This document shows, one piece after another, positions 18,351 through 26,533 of a stretch of DNA of 64,000 bases. The notes under the pieces were generated by a model. It worked only from the letters and a program-made list of their open reading frames with translations, was not told the origin of the DNA and searched no databases. This DNA is from DASWUZ01 sp036401375 (GTDB lineage: Bacteria; Acidobacteriota; Terriglobia; Terriglobales; Acidobacteriaceae), in the NCBI GenBank assembly GCA_036401375.1, contig DASWVB010000027.1:1-64000 (forward strand). The letters run 5' to 3'. Made by a program: the position numbers and the translations under genes. The stretch's first letter is position 1, and every line of letters begins with the position of its first letter.

Positions 18351-19118
18351 TCAGTCTTCAACTACGCAGTCAAAAAGGGATTTGTCCTCGCGAACATCCT
18401 GGAAGACTCTCGAAGCTGCCAGCAGGTACTGCTCCGCGTGCATGTGCTTTTTATGTGTGTCGACAACGCGTCTTAGAATAGGGCTTTGCGTCTCGTGCTG
18501 CATAAATGCCTGCACCTTGCCATCATTCCACTCACCTAAATCCAGAGTCAGCGAATAGGGGCATCGTGCCGCTGCCGCGCCCTCCTGCTCATTCTTCACT
18601 ACGAGGAACGGGCTACTCTGGTAGTAGAGCTTCTGCGGTGCATAGACGTCGAGGCCGCCGCTGCTCCGCGTGAGGTGTTCCGGGAAGACGAAAGCGCGGC
18701 CGGCCCAGTGAAACGCCGCGGTTGTGACCGCTGAGACCATGGTGTGATCGCGGTGCAGATTGGCGCCGCCGTCCCCGCCGAATGTCAGAACGACCTGCGG
18801 CCTCCAGGTGCGAATTTTCTCGACCAGCATTCCAGTGAGCTCAAGAAAATTCTGCTCGTGCAGCTTGCCATCCGGGTATGTAAGCACCTCTCCATGCGTC
18901 ACTTTGAGCAGCTTGCAGGCGCTGGCAAACTCAGCGCGTCGTAACTGCGCCAGTTCTTGATCATTCTTTGCCGCGCCGCGATTGCTCGCCGCTGTACCCT
19001 CGGTAAGGCAAAGCACCCTGGTCTCCGCTCCTGCCTTATGGGCAGTCATCAGAGCGCCTGAAAGCGCGCCGCTCTCGTCATCCGGATGTGCGGTCACACA
19101 AAGCAGCCTCAGTGACAA
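18351..19118 (-). CDS. PIG-L (LmbE-like) N-acetylglucosamine deacetylase
   Basis: A 255-residue zinc deacetylase. The N-terminal AHPDDE motif (zinc and catalytic Asp) is followed by VLTFGGDGGANLHRDHTMVS with the second zinc-binding H-x-D-H element. Family members deacetylate GlcNAc conjugates in GPI, mycothiol or bacillithiol synthesis, or in antibiotics; the acceptor here is unknown, and a bacillithiol BshB role is only one possibility. Start is TTG at 19118 with GAGGAG about 8 bases upstream. It is the last gene on the minus strand after rnhB. Confidence 0.88.
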   Translation of the reverse strand: MSLRLLCVTAHPDDESGALSGALMTAHKAGAETRVLCLTEGTAASNRGAAKNDQELAQLRRAEFASACKLLKVTHGEVLTYPDGKLHEQNFLELTGMLVEKIRTWRPQVVLTFGGDGGANLHRDHTMVSAVTTAAFHWAGRAFVFPEHLTRSSGGLDVYAPQKLYYQSSPFLVVKNEQEGAAAARCPYSLTLDLGEWNDGKVQAFMQHETQSPILRRVVDTHKKHMHAEQYLLAASRVFQDVREDKSLFDCVVED

Positions 19119-19226
19119 TCCATCTCCTCAATGCTGGTTAGATGTAGATTGCAATTAAACTTATGGGCGTTGGAGCGCTCTGCACGAAATTCGGCAGAAC
19201 AAATGAGTCGGGCGCCAGCCTGGCCC

Positions 19227-19991
19227 TCAACAATCTGGTCGGTCCCAGGGCAGGGAAGACTGGGCGACCGGACGAAAGGACTGCCGGTGCAGCAGCGAAG
19301 GCCCGTGGCGCAGGAGCGCGGCTATGTGCTCCGGAGTGCTGTAGCCCTTGTGGGAGTTGAGGCCGTAACGTGGGTATAGCTGGTGCAGTTCGCACATCTT
19401 GCGATCGCGATAAACTTTTGCCACCACGGACGCAGCTGCGATCGAGATGCTCAGCGAATCGCCGTAGATAAGGCTGGTCTGTCCGCAAGGAAGATTAAGA
19501 CGCATGGCGTCGATCAGCAGATGGTCGGGCGCGGGATCGAGCCTTGACGCGGCTGCCGACATTGCCATACGTGTGGCCTGGTAGATGTTCACGCGATCTA
19601 TGGTCTCGGCGTCAACCTCTTCAATGGCGATTGCGATGGCTTTGCGCTCTACCACTTCGGCGAGGCGTTCGCGATCTGCGGGCAGCAGTTGCTTCGAGTC
19701 ACGCAGCCCCCTGATGCGGCAATCGAGCGGCAGGATCACAGCTGCGGCAACGACACAGCCGAAGAGCGCTCCACGCCCAACCTCGTCGACCCCGGCGATG
19801 ACTGTTGCACCGGAGGCGCGGGCTGCCCGCTCGTGCTTGTTGCCGCAGGCAAGGGATCTAAGCATCCGCAGTTTGCGGGTCGCGGCAGAGACCTGCTGCA
19901 CTGGAAAGACCTGTTCATCCAACTCGGCGATCTTTGGGGTAAAAACTGCGGCAGGGAGCGGGATGGTGGGAACGCGCGAAGAAAGAGACAT
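19227..19991 (-). CDS. rnhB: Ribonuclease HII
   Basis: Removes ribonucleotides and RNA-DNA hybrids. The catalytic motif AGVDEVGRGALFG (Asp-Glu), the central Asp in HLLIDAMRL and the C-terminal Asp region ASVVAKVYRDRKM are all present, with YGLNSHKGYSTPEH as the conserved tail. About 60 residues precede the catalytic domain, more than usual; an internal start at ATG coding MLRSLACG is possible. It follows rplS by 140 bp that contain a 12-bp stem hairpin. A trmD-rplS-rnhB order is common in bacteria. Confidence 0.95.
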   Translation of the reverse strand: MSLSSRVPTIPLPAAVFTPKIAELDEQVFPVQQVSAATRKLRMLRSLACGNKHERAARASGATVIAGVDEVGRGALFGCVVAAAVILPLDCRIRGLRDSKQLLPADRERLAEVVERKAIAIAIEEVDAETIDRVNIYQATRMAMSAAASRLDPAPDHLLIDAMRLNLPCGQTSLIYGDSLSISIAAASVVAKVYRDRKMCELHQLYPRYGLNSHKGYSTPEHIAALLRHGPSLLHRQSFRPVAQSSLPWDRPDC

Positions 19992-20060
19992 TTGCTTTCG
20001 ATGAGTGTAACGCCGGACCAGGGACGGCGCCGGTGGAAAAGGAAGCTGGAACGAACGTAG

Positions 20061-20105
20061 AGACGCCTCTGCATCTCAGTCAGCAACAGAGGCGCAGAGG
20101 CGTCT
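20061..20105. terminator. Long hairpin between rplS and rnhB
   Basis: AGACGCCTCTGC and GCAGAGGCGTCT form a perfect 12-bp stem with a 21-nt loop, which itself contains CAGAG able to pair alternatively. On the minus strand, read after rplS, it lacks a U-tract, so it may be a processing or attenuating hairpin, not a strong terminator. TTT follows only on the plus strand. Confidence 0.5.
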
Positions 20106-20131
20106 TTCCGGGAGTGTCGCTTGTCTAAAGG

Positions 20132-20485
20132 CTAAGCGCGCTCGATTTCTTTGAGGCGGGCAGCCTTCCCGCGAAGTCCGCGCAGGTAGAAGAGCTTGGC
20201 GCGACGCACACGGGCCGAGCGAATCTTCTCGACTTTATCGACTACCTTGGAATTAAAGGGGAAGATGCGCTCGACTCCCTGCCCGAAGCTCATCTTGCGC
20301 ACGGTGAAGCTTCCCTGGGGGCCCGCTTTAAGGCCGATTACGATGCCTTCGAAGGCCTGAAGGCGCTCTTTATCGCCTTCCTTGATCTTGACCTGCACGC
20401 GCACAGTATCGCCCGCTGCAAAGGCGGGAAGGTCGGTACGCTTCAGTTTATCGGCAAGCCGCTGCATTACTGGGTGGATCGACAT
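20132..20485 (-). CDS. rplS: 50S ribosomal protein L19
   Basis: Ribosomal protein at the 30S-50S interface. The sequence shows FAAGDTVRVQVKIKEGDKER, LQAFEGIVIGLK, FTVRKMSFGQGVERIFPFNS and RRAKLFYLRGLRGKAARLKE, all diagnostic of L19. Length is 117. AAGGAA precedes the ATG at a normal distance. It sits between trmD and rnhB. Confidence 0.98.
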   Translation of the reverse strand: MSIHPVMQRLADKLKRTDLPAFAAGDTVRVQVKIKEGDKERLQAFEGIVIGLKAGPQGSFTVRKMSFGQGVERIFPFNSKVVDKVEKIRSARVRRAKLFYLRGLRGKAARLKEIERA

Positions 20486-20616
20486 GAGCTATTCCTTACG
20501 ATTGATTCAGACGAGTAGTCAGAATCCTTAGTTTACACGGAATGGCCGTCGCATTGCGATGAGAATGCGAGCGCGCGAGCAGGCTATCGTCGTTGAAGCA
20601 TTGTGCTTAGCGGTAT

Positions 20617-21462
20617 TCAGCCGCTCGCGGGCAGTTCACCTCTATCGCGCAGGGATTGCAGGTAAGCCAGGTCTTCCGCAGTCAGATTGGCACTGGCGAG
20701 CAGGTCGGGGCGGTTGCGAAGCGTCTTTTCCAGCGCCTTTTGCCTGCGCCAGCGACGGATCTGCTCGTGGTTCCCCTTCGCCAGCACATCGGGCACGGTG
20801 AGCCCACGAAATTCAGCCGGACGCGTGTAGTGCGGATAGTCAAGCAGTCCGCCAGCCCCGTGGGTCGACCGAGGCGGAGTCTGGTTTGTCACAGCTCCAG
20901 CCTCGCACTCCGGGAGCGGCAAATCGGCCAGGCCGAAGCTTTCGAACTGGGTGGAGGCAGCGTTGCCGAGCACCCCTGGTATCAGCCGCATGGTGGCATC
21001 TACAACCACTGCCGCTGCCAGTTCGCCGCCTGAAAGCACGTAGTCGCCGATCGACAGCTCGCGATCGGCCAGCAGCTCGTTCACCCGTTCGTCGACCCCT
21101 TCATAACGCCCGCAGATCAGGACGATACGGGCGAGAGTGGAGAGTTCGCGCGCAAGACCCTGGGTGAACGGGCGGCCCTGCGCCGACAGCAAAATCACAG
21201 TGGCGACGCAAGGGTCGCGGTGAGGCTTGGGCTCAATTCCAAGGCTGTCAATGGCGTCTGCTACCGGTTCAGGCTTGAGAACCATGCCCTCGCCCCCGCC
21301 AAACGGGCGGTCGTCGATGGTGCGGTGGCGGTCGTGGGTGAAATCGCGCAGATCGACGGTGTGAACGTCGAGAAGACCGCTGGAAACGGCACGCTTGACC
21401 ACTCCATGGTCAAAGAAGCCCGCGAAGAGTCCCGGAAAGATGGTGACGATATCGAATCGCAT
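20617..21462 (-). CDS. trmD: tRNA (guanine-N1)-methyltransferase
   Basis: Methylates G37 of tRNAs reading CNN codons, preventing frameshifting. The ATG at 21462 gives the family start MRFDIVTIFPGLF. The trefoil-knot SAM site is visible: DRPFGGGEGMVLKPEP, LICGRYEGVDERV, SIGDYVLSGGELAA, and the C-terminal LDYPHYTRPAEF and LAKGNHEQIRRWRR. A longer frame to 21570 would overlap rimM and is rejected. Only 4 bp separate it from the rimM stop, so the two genes are co-translated. An extra ~20 residues between the knot and LLDYPHY (ECEAGAVTNQTPPRSTHGAG) are somewhat longer than average. Confidence 0.97.
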   Translation of the reverse strand: MRFDIVTIFPGLFAGFFDHGVVKRAVSSGLLDVHTVDLRDFTHDRHRTIDDRPFGGGEGMVLKPEPVADAIDSLGIEPKPHRDPCVATVILLSAQGRPFTQGLARELSTLARIVLICGRYEGVDERVNELLADRELSIGDYVLSGGELAAAVVVDATMRLIPGVLGNAASTQFESFGLADLPLPECEAGAVTNQTPPRSTHGAGGLLDYPHYTRPAEFRGLTVPDVLAKGNHEQIRRWRRQKALEKTLRNRPDLLASANLTAEDLAYLQSLRDRGELPASG

Positions 21463-21466
21463 CCGA

Positions 21467-22213
21467 CTAGTCCGGCGTTTCGGAGCCGTACGGGGATGAC
21501 TCGCCCGGCTCTTCGTCAGCGGTCTGTTCCAGGTGTCTGCGCCCGCGCTCCTCTGCGGTGAGCGGAGCATTCAGTTCAAGTAAGCCCTGGGGCAGCTTCA
21601 TTTCAATGCGGCGGCTCGGCAGGTCCATTCGCACGAGGAACGCTTTGACAAAGGGGATCAGCACCTCCTCTGCCCGCACTTCACTTTCCAATACAAGGAG
21701 GGGGTGCGCCGTAGACTCACGGTCAACGTCTTTAACCTTGCCAATGTAGGTGCTGTCTGCGCTCTTCGATTGGGCAGCCGGCTCCTCTTGAGTGTCGTCG
21801 CCGACATCTCGGCTATCAGCGTTATGCGGGTCTGAAACGTCTTTGTTCAGGTCGAATACACGGCAGCCTACAAGGTCGTCAATATAGACCGCGTCTCCCT
21901 CGAGGGTCGCGCGCTCCTCCCGAGGGATGGCTACGTCGAACCCCCGCAGCGGCTCGGCATCGTTGATGGAATCAATGCCCGTGAACTTCAGCACCACCCT
22001 GCCCTTGTGCAGCCAGTGCCGTTCGAGGATTATCTTCCGGGGAGCAGCGGCCTGCCTGCTTGTGCCGCCCACTAGGAAGAGTCGCTTGCGCTCAGAGAAG
22101 CGCTCGGGAAAGTCCGTAAGCAAATCCGCCAGGATTTCCCCGTGCCGCCCCTGCGGCCGCACCAACCTGGCAAGCAGCACCATCGCATCTGCGCCCGGCC
22201 CGCTCTCTTCCAT
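21467..22213 (-). CDS. rimM: Ribosome maturation factor RimM
   Basis: Assists maturation of the 30S head. The N-terminal RimM barrel has LLARLVRPQGRHGEILADLL and FPERFSERKRLFLV; the PRC-barrel part has VYIDDLVGCRVFD, then GKVKDVDRE and VLIPFVKAFLVRMDLPSRRI with MKLPQGLLEL. It carries an acidic insert of about 30 residues (NKDVSDPHNADSRDVGDD onward) inside the PRC barrel, absent in typical RimM. The frame is open to 22345; ATG 22213 is the likeliest start, with 22264 and 22180 as alternatives because no strong ribosome-binding site marks one. It lies between khpA and trmD. Confidence 0.9.
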   Translation of the reverse strand: MEESGPGADAMVLLARLVRPQGRHGEILADLLTDFPERFSERKRLFLVGGTSRQAAAPRKIILERHWLHKGRVVLKFTGIDSINDAEPLRGFDVAIPREERATLEGDAVYIDDLVGCRVFDLNKDVSDPHNADSRDVGDDTQEEPAAQSKSADSTYIGKVKDVDRESTAHPLLVLESEVRAEEVLIPFVKAFLVRMDLPSRRIEMKLPQGLLELNAPLTAEERGRRHLEQTADEEPGESSPYGSETPD

Positions 22214-22414
22214 CCTGTTTTCTTCATCGCGCGATCGGGCGCTGGCGGTTGATCGGTTCTGCATTGGCGACAGCGTCTTACCATAAAGACTTTCACAGGA
22301 AGTAGGAGCTGTACTCAGCATATATGGTGTCGAGTTCGACGGCATATATTACAAGGGAGTGCGGTGCTCCTTCAACCCGCGCACTCCCCTGCGGCTTGCC
22401 TGCTGGTCAGGGAA

Positions 22415-22729
22415 TCAGGCCGCTGGTCCGGCGACGAGCGACATGCTCGCGGCGATCGGTAGTGGCCGCTCCTCTTCCAGAATGTCCAGTGTGTAGCGTC
22501 GATGCATCTTCATGCTGACAGCGCCGAGGATCGTTCGCATGGAGCGGGCGGTCCTGCCTTGTTTGCCGATCACTTTACCTACGTCCTCTGGCGCGACGCG
22601 GAGCCGGAGGACGGTGTTCTCATCGCGCATGACTGCCTCAACTATGACAGCAGAGGGAGCATCGACCAAGGCTCGGGCGATCTCTGCTACCAGTTCCTGC
22701 ATGTTGTCTGGATTTTGATTGTGATCCAT
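22415..22729 (-). CDS. khpA: KH-domain RNA-binding protein KhpA (YlqC)
   Basis: Small RNA-binding protein with a single KH domain; KhpA, usually with KhpB, binds many RNAs and affects cell size in Gram-positives. The start MQELVAEIARALVDAP is the family opening, preceded here by nine residues; GGGGGGAA before ATG 22729 supports the longer start. The KH GxxG loop is VIGKQGRTARS. A C-terminal extension after TLDILEE is not conserved. It starts the khpA-rimM-trmD-rplS run. In many bacteria rpsP (S16) sits immediately upstream; it is not seen here. Confidence 0.93.
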   Translation of the reverse strand: MDHNQNPDNMQELVAEIARALVDAPSAVIVEAVMRDENTVLRLRVAPEDVGKVIGKQGRTARSMRTILGAVSMKMHRRYTLDILEEERPLPIAASMSLVAGPAA

Positions 22730-23486
22730 GTTGTTCCCCCCAAGAGATACATCAACCCGCCACTTGATTTTGCACTTTCGTCGCAGAATTTCGTAGAGTT
22801 AGTTGATGTGGGCGACTCTATAACACACAGATAATGACGTGCTGATCTCAGAAGCGCAAAGTGCGCAATAAAATCGATATGGGCCAAACTAAAGTTTCCC
22901 CTGTTGCGTCTTTTTGACGGTATTCACTCGTAGACTCCGGTTTTCACCGGGTTTCGCTCCGTTACCGCCGGCAACGCCCCCTGTTGAACCAACTCAGATG
23001 GCAGAAGACAAGGCCTGAGAGGTTGCGGGGGCAGTCGTCCGCGCCTACCTGGACGAAGACGCGGGGCGCTTTTGCCCGCCCGAGCAATCTGCTGGTAGCC
23101 AGGCCGCACTGCGAGGGGTGCGGCACGCGTTGGCGAGGACTCTTGTCGCTTGGGCGACGAGCAGTATCCCGGTCCAGGCTCGCGGCGCGCCATCATATCG
23201 GCGGCCGCTATCGTTCAGGACAAGCTTTGATTACCAATTTGGATTTATTACCCAAATAGGGCGCTATTAAGCACCGCTAAGGAGCCATGCGCAAGCTGAC
23301 GCCTTAGTGTGTCATGAGAGTCGGCACGCGGAAGAGCGTGGCGCCTCAGCCTTACAAGATTGCCAGGAAGTGAGCAGATGCAGGGCGTAAGCGTTACCCG
23401 GGCGTCACGCTCTGCAGCTTGTCTGGACCCACGATCGACATAGGCCTTGTTTCCATTACGCTCGACAAATCCTACAGGAGAAGCAC
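22730..23486. other. Gene-poor region between khpA and hydrolase
   Basis: About 750 bp without a convincing gene. Frames at 22924-23196 (minus) and 22984-23259 (plus) are open, but their translations are Arg/Pro rich and resemble GC-rich noise. A small inverted repeat ATTTGG/CCAAAT lies near 23238-23257. No S16 gene, tRNA or recognisable fragment was found. Promoters for khpA and the hydrolase should be here. Confidence 0.5.
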
Positions 23487-24308
23487 ATGGGCACGATCAC
23501 GGTAAAAGACGGCACGCAGATCTTCTACAAGGACTGGGGAGCAGGACAGCCCCTCTTCTTCCATCATGGTTGGCCATTGTCGGCAGACGACTGGGATGCC
23601 CAGATGATGTTCTTTCTAGGCCATGGATATCGCGTCATCGCCCACGACCGCCGGGGTCACGGCCGTTCAACGCAAACGGAGGATGGCCATGACATGGATA
23701 CGTATGCTGCCGATGTGGCTGAGTTGGTGAAGTCACTCGACCTTAGGGATGCAGTGCATATCGGCCACTCTACGGGTGGCGGTGAGGCGACCCGTTATGT
23801 GGCACGTTACGCGGATGGGCGCGCCGCGAAAGCAGTTCTCATCAGCTCCATACCTCCGCTCTTCATCCAAACCGAGAAGAATCCGGATGGAGTTCCCAGG
23901 AAAGTCGTAGACGGGCTCCGGGACGGAACAGCCAACCATCGCTCGCAATTTTATAAGGACATCACTATTCCTTTTTACGGGTTTAATCGGCCCGGTGCAG
24001 TCATCTCCGAAGGCATTCGCGATAATTGGTGGCGGCAGGGCATGATGGGCAGCATCCAGGCTCAATATGAATGCATCAGGGTACTCTCTGAGACCGAATT
24101 CTATGACGATTTGAAGGCCATTGATATTTCAGTGCTCGTGATGCACGGAGAGGACGACCAGATTTGCCCGTTTCCGATCACGGGAGCAAAGTCAGTCAAG
24201 CTCCTGAAACATGGAACGCTGAAATCTTATCCTGGATTGCCGCACGGAATGCCGACCACTCATGCCGAGCTGATCAACGCAGATCTACTCGCCTTCATTA
24301 AGTCCTAA
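23487..24308 (+). CDS. Alpha/beta hydrolase, non-heme chloroperoxidase-like
   Basis: A 273-residue cytoplasmic hydrolase (no signal peptide). Oxyanion motif HHGWPLS, nucleophile elbow GHSTGGGEATRYVARY, acid in VMHGEDDQICPF and catalytic His in GLPHGMPTTH are typical of the cofactor-free haloperoxidase/esterase group. Annotated members hydrolyse esters or, with peracids, halogenate; natural substrates are mostly unknown. CAGGAG eight bases before ATG 23487 supports the start. A strong hairpin follows 45 bp after the stop. Confidence 0.92.
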   Translation: MGTITVKDGTQIFYKDWGAGQPLFFHHGWPLSADDWDAQMMFFLGHGYRVIAHDRRGHGRSTQTEDGHDMDTYAADVAELVKSLDLRDAVHIGHSTGGGEATRYVARYADGRAAKAVLISSIPPLFIQTEKNPDGVPRKVVDGLRDGTANHRSQFYKDITIPFYGFNRPGAVISEGIRDNWWRQGMMGSIQAQYECIRVLSETEFYDDLKAIDISVLVMHGEDDQICPFPITGAKSVKLLKHGTLKSYPGLPHGMPTTHAELINADLLAFIKS

Positions 24309-24352
24309 GGTTCGATCGCGCCGGGAGTTAAAGGCCAAACGTTTCCGGGCTT

Positions 24353-24381
24353 ACGCGCCGGCTTGATCTCGGCCGGCGCGT
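24353..24381 (+). terminator. GC-rich hairpin downstream of hydrolase
   Basis: ACGCGCCGGC and GCCGGCGCGT form a perfect 10-bp stem around a 9-nt loop, 45 bp after the hydrolase stop. There is no T-run after it, so termination strength is uncertain. Confidence 0.5.
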
Positions 24382-24594
24382 GAGTTCATGAGACGAGTGG
24401 TAGACCCTCTGCCTCGCGAGAGTTGAACGGCCGTGAGTCGACCCATCTTTCAGGACTCGCAACGGGGTATAGTTATGCTGACTGCTGCTACCTAGCCAGC
24501 TTCTCGGCAGACCAAGCGCTCGAGCGAGGCTGACCTGCACGGGGAGGACGTCCACAATGCAAGGTGGATGAAGCAATAACCTTAGTTTGCAATA

Positions 24595-24682
24595 TGGCGG
24601 AGAGAGTGGGATTCGAACCCACGTTACCTTGCGGTAAACACGCTTTCCAAGCGTGCGCCTTCAGCCACTCGGCCATCTCTCC
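24595..24682 (-). tRNA. tRNA-Ser(GGA)
   Basis: Read on the minus strand, the acceptor GGAGAGA pairs with TCTCTCC, the D arm is GCCGAGTGGCTGAAGGC, and the anticodon stem-loop CGCTTGGAAAGCG carries GGA. A long class II variable arm (TTTACCGCAAGGTAA) and a T arm with GGTTCGAATCC follow. The 3' CCA is encoded (24595-24597). It reads UCC/UCU serine codons. An open frame across it gives the peptide EMAEWLKAHAWKA, a well-known artefact of tRNA-Ser genes. Confidence 0.97.
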
Positions 24683-24869
24683 GGCTGATTTCCTCTTCGA
24701 ATCTAGCACATCTGGCCAGGGACTTGGCGTCTGACGTCTCACTTCACCAGCCTTGCGCGACACCGGTTTCACTCTAATCGAGATCTGCGCACCTGCTGCT
24801 TGCTTTCTCTCGCGTTGCCAGTGATCGCTTGAGAGATACTGTCATAGCAGCAACGATATCGAACGACCC

Positions 24870-26321
24870 ATGAAGGAAGTAAGGCGAAAGAACGGGAAGC
24901 GGAAAGGCGCCGAAGCGCTGTACCGGCGCGACATAGTTACGAGCCGGGGCTGGCCGGGGAGCGCAACAGACTCAAAGCTAACCTACCTGCGAGAGTGGAA
25001 GTCGCTGCTCGCGATTGCGATTCCCGTAGTGCTCTCTGAGCTTGGCTGGATGTTCATGACGATCGTCGATATGGTGATGGTGGGCCGACTGGGCCCCGCA
25101 TCGATCGGGGCGGTCGGGGTCGGCAACGCGGTCTACTACGCTCCGGCACTATTTGGCATAGGGATACTGCTGGGCCTGGATACTCTGGTGTCCCAGGCTT
25201 ACGGTCGCGGCGAGTTCGACGAGTGCCACCGCTCGCTGGCGCAGGCCGTCTATCTCGCAATCGTCTACACGCCGCTTTGCATGCTAATGGTATGGGCAGC
25301 TACCTACTTGTTCCATAGCTGGGGCATCACGCCAGAGGTGGCGAGGCTGGGCGGGCGTTACCTCCGGGTACTCAACTTTGGCACGCTTCCGCTGCTGCTC
25401 TATGCAGCTATCCGCCGCTACCTGCAGGGGGTTGGCCGCGCGAGGATGGTAACCTTCGCACTGATTTCTGCGAACCTGCTGAACTGGGCAGGGAACTGGG
25501 TGCTGATCTATGGCAGACTAGGCGCACCGGCCATGGGTGTTCGCGGCTCGGCCCTCTCGACTCTTTTTTCCCGCATCTACCTCGCCGGACTCTTGCTCTT
25601 AACCGCGTGGCATCACGAGGCGCAGCGTGGTCACTCACTGTTCGGGGGCTGGGCTGCACCGGATGTCACACGGCTGAGCCATCTGCTTCGACTGGGTACT
25701 CCGGCAGCAAGCCAGATAGTACTTGAGGTGGGGGCCTTTGGAGCAGCCACTGTACTCGCGGGACGGCTTGCACCCGAGGCGCTGGCGGCTCATCAGATCG
25801 CGCTCAACTGGGCAAGCATCACCTACATGGTTCCGCTGGGTGTCTCTGCCGCGGCGGCGGTCGCGGTGGGACACGCCGTCGGAGCGGCAGACGGAGCGAA
25901 GGCTCAGCGCGCTGGCTGGCTGGGCATTCTTACTGCCACCAGCTTTATGGGGATTGCGGCCATCCTATTTCTTGTGTTCCCCCGCGAGTTGGTAAAGGTC
26001 TATACCGCGAATGCCGGGGTGCTGCGACTCTGCGTCCCGCTGTTCGGGCTCGCCGGGGCCTTTCAGATATTTGACGGTGTCCAGGGTGTTGCAACCGGAG
26101 CGCTGCGCGGTCTTGGTGAGACCCGCATGCCCATGTATGCGAATCTAATCGGCTACTGGCTGCTGGGGCTGCCGCTCGGATATCTGCTATGTTTCGGTGC
26201 GGGCTGGGGCATCTACGGTCTGTGGATCGGACTTACCCTCGCCCTGATCCTCATCTCCATTGCAATCCTGCTGCAATGGTCCAGGCTGTCGCGCCGCCTC
26301 GCCACCACCGGCATCTTGTAG
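24870..26321 (+). CDS. MATE-family multidrug efflux transporter
   Basis: A 483-residue membrane protein with about 12 helices in two homologous halves, the MATE (NorM/DinF) fold. Characteristic segments are IPVVLSELGWMFMTIVDMVM, the short VGRLG after helix 2, and in the second half LAAHQIALNWASITYMVPLG followed by AAAVAVGHAVGA. It would use sodium or proton influx to export cationic drugs or metabolites. The N-terminal 40 residues are basic and poorly conserved and the ribosome-binding site is weak, so the start could be later. It stands alone, with the TonB receptor gene 212 bp downstream. Confidence 0.92.
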   Translation: MKEVRRKNGKRKGAEALYRRDIVTSRGWPGSATDSKLTYLREWKSLLAIAIPVVLSELGWMFMTIVDMVMVGRLGPASIGAVGVGNAVYYAPALFGIGILLGLDTLVSQAYGRGEFDECHRSLAQAVYLAIVYTPLCMLMVWAATYLFHSWGITPEVARLGGRYLRVLNFGTLPLLLYAAIRRYLQGVGRARMVTFALISANLLNWAGNWVLIYGRLGAPAMGVRGSALSTLFSRIYLAGLLLLTAWHHEAQRGHSLFGGWAAPDVTRLSHLLRLGTPAASQIVLEVGAFGAATVLAGRLAPEALAAHQIALNWASITYMVPLGVSAAAAVAVGHAVGAADGAKAQRAGWLGILTATSFMGIAAILFLVFPRELVKVYTANAGVLRLCVPLFGLAGAFQIFDGVQGVATGALRGLGETRMPMYANLIGYWLLGLPLGYLLCFGAGWGIYGLWIGLTLALILISIAILLQWSRLSRRLATTGIL

Positions 26322-26533
26322 CGCGAGTCGAGCCCAGCCTGGACGTGACGCTCAGATCGCCCCTTCATTAGAGCTTAATGTGTCCGCATTACACTAGTGC
26401 CACGCACGAACGTCGGCGGGCCACCGCAAGTTCCTCTCGTATTCACATCTAGCAACAGACGACTTCGCAGCTCTCAGACCATAAGCCGCCGCAGGTAAAT
26501 GCAACAGATCCCTTAGAAAAGGACCCGTTCCCC

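Noticed and set aside
22924..23259. Two overlapping open frames of about 90 codons upstream of the chloroperoxidase-like hydrolase
   Set aside because: Arg/Pro-rich translations on both strands, no ribosome-binding site and no recognisable motif.
24488..24772. Open minus-strand frame with EMAEWLKAHAWKACLPQGNV
   Set aside because: It is the translation of the tRNA-Ser gene and its flanks, a known artefact.
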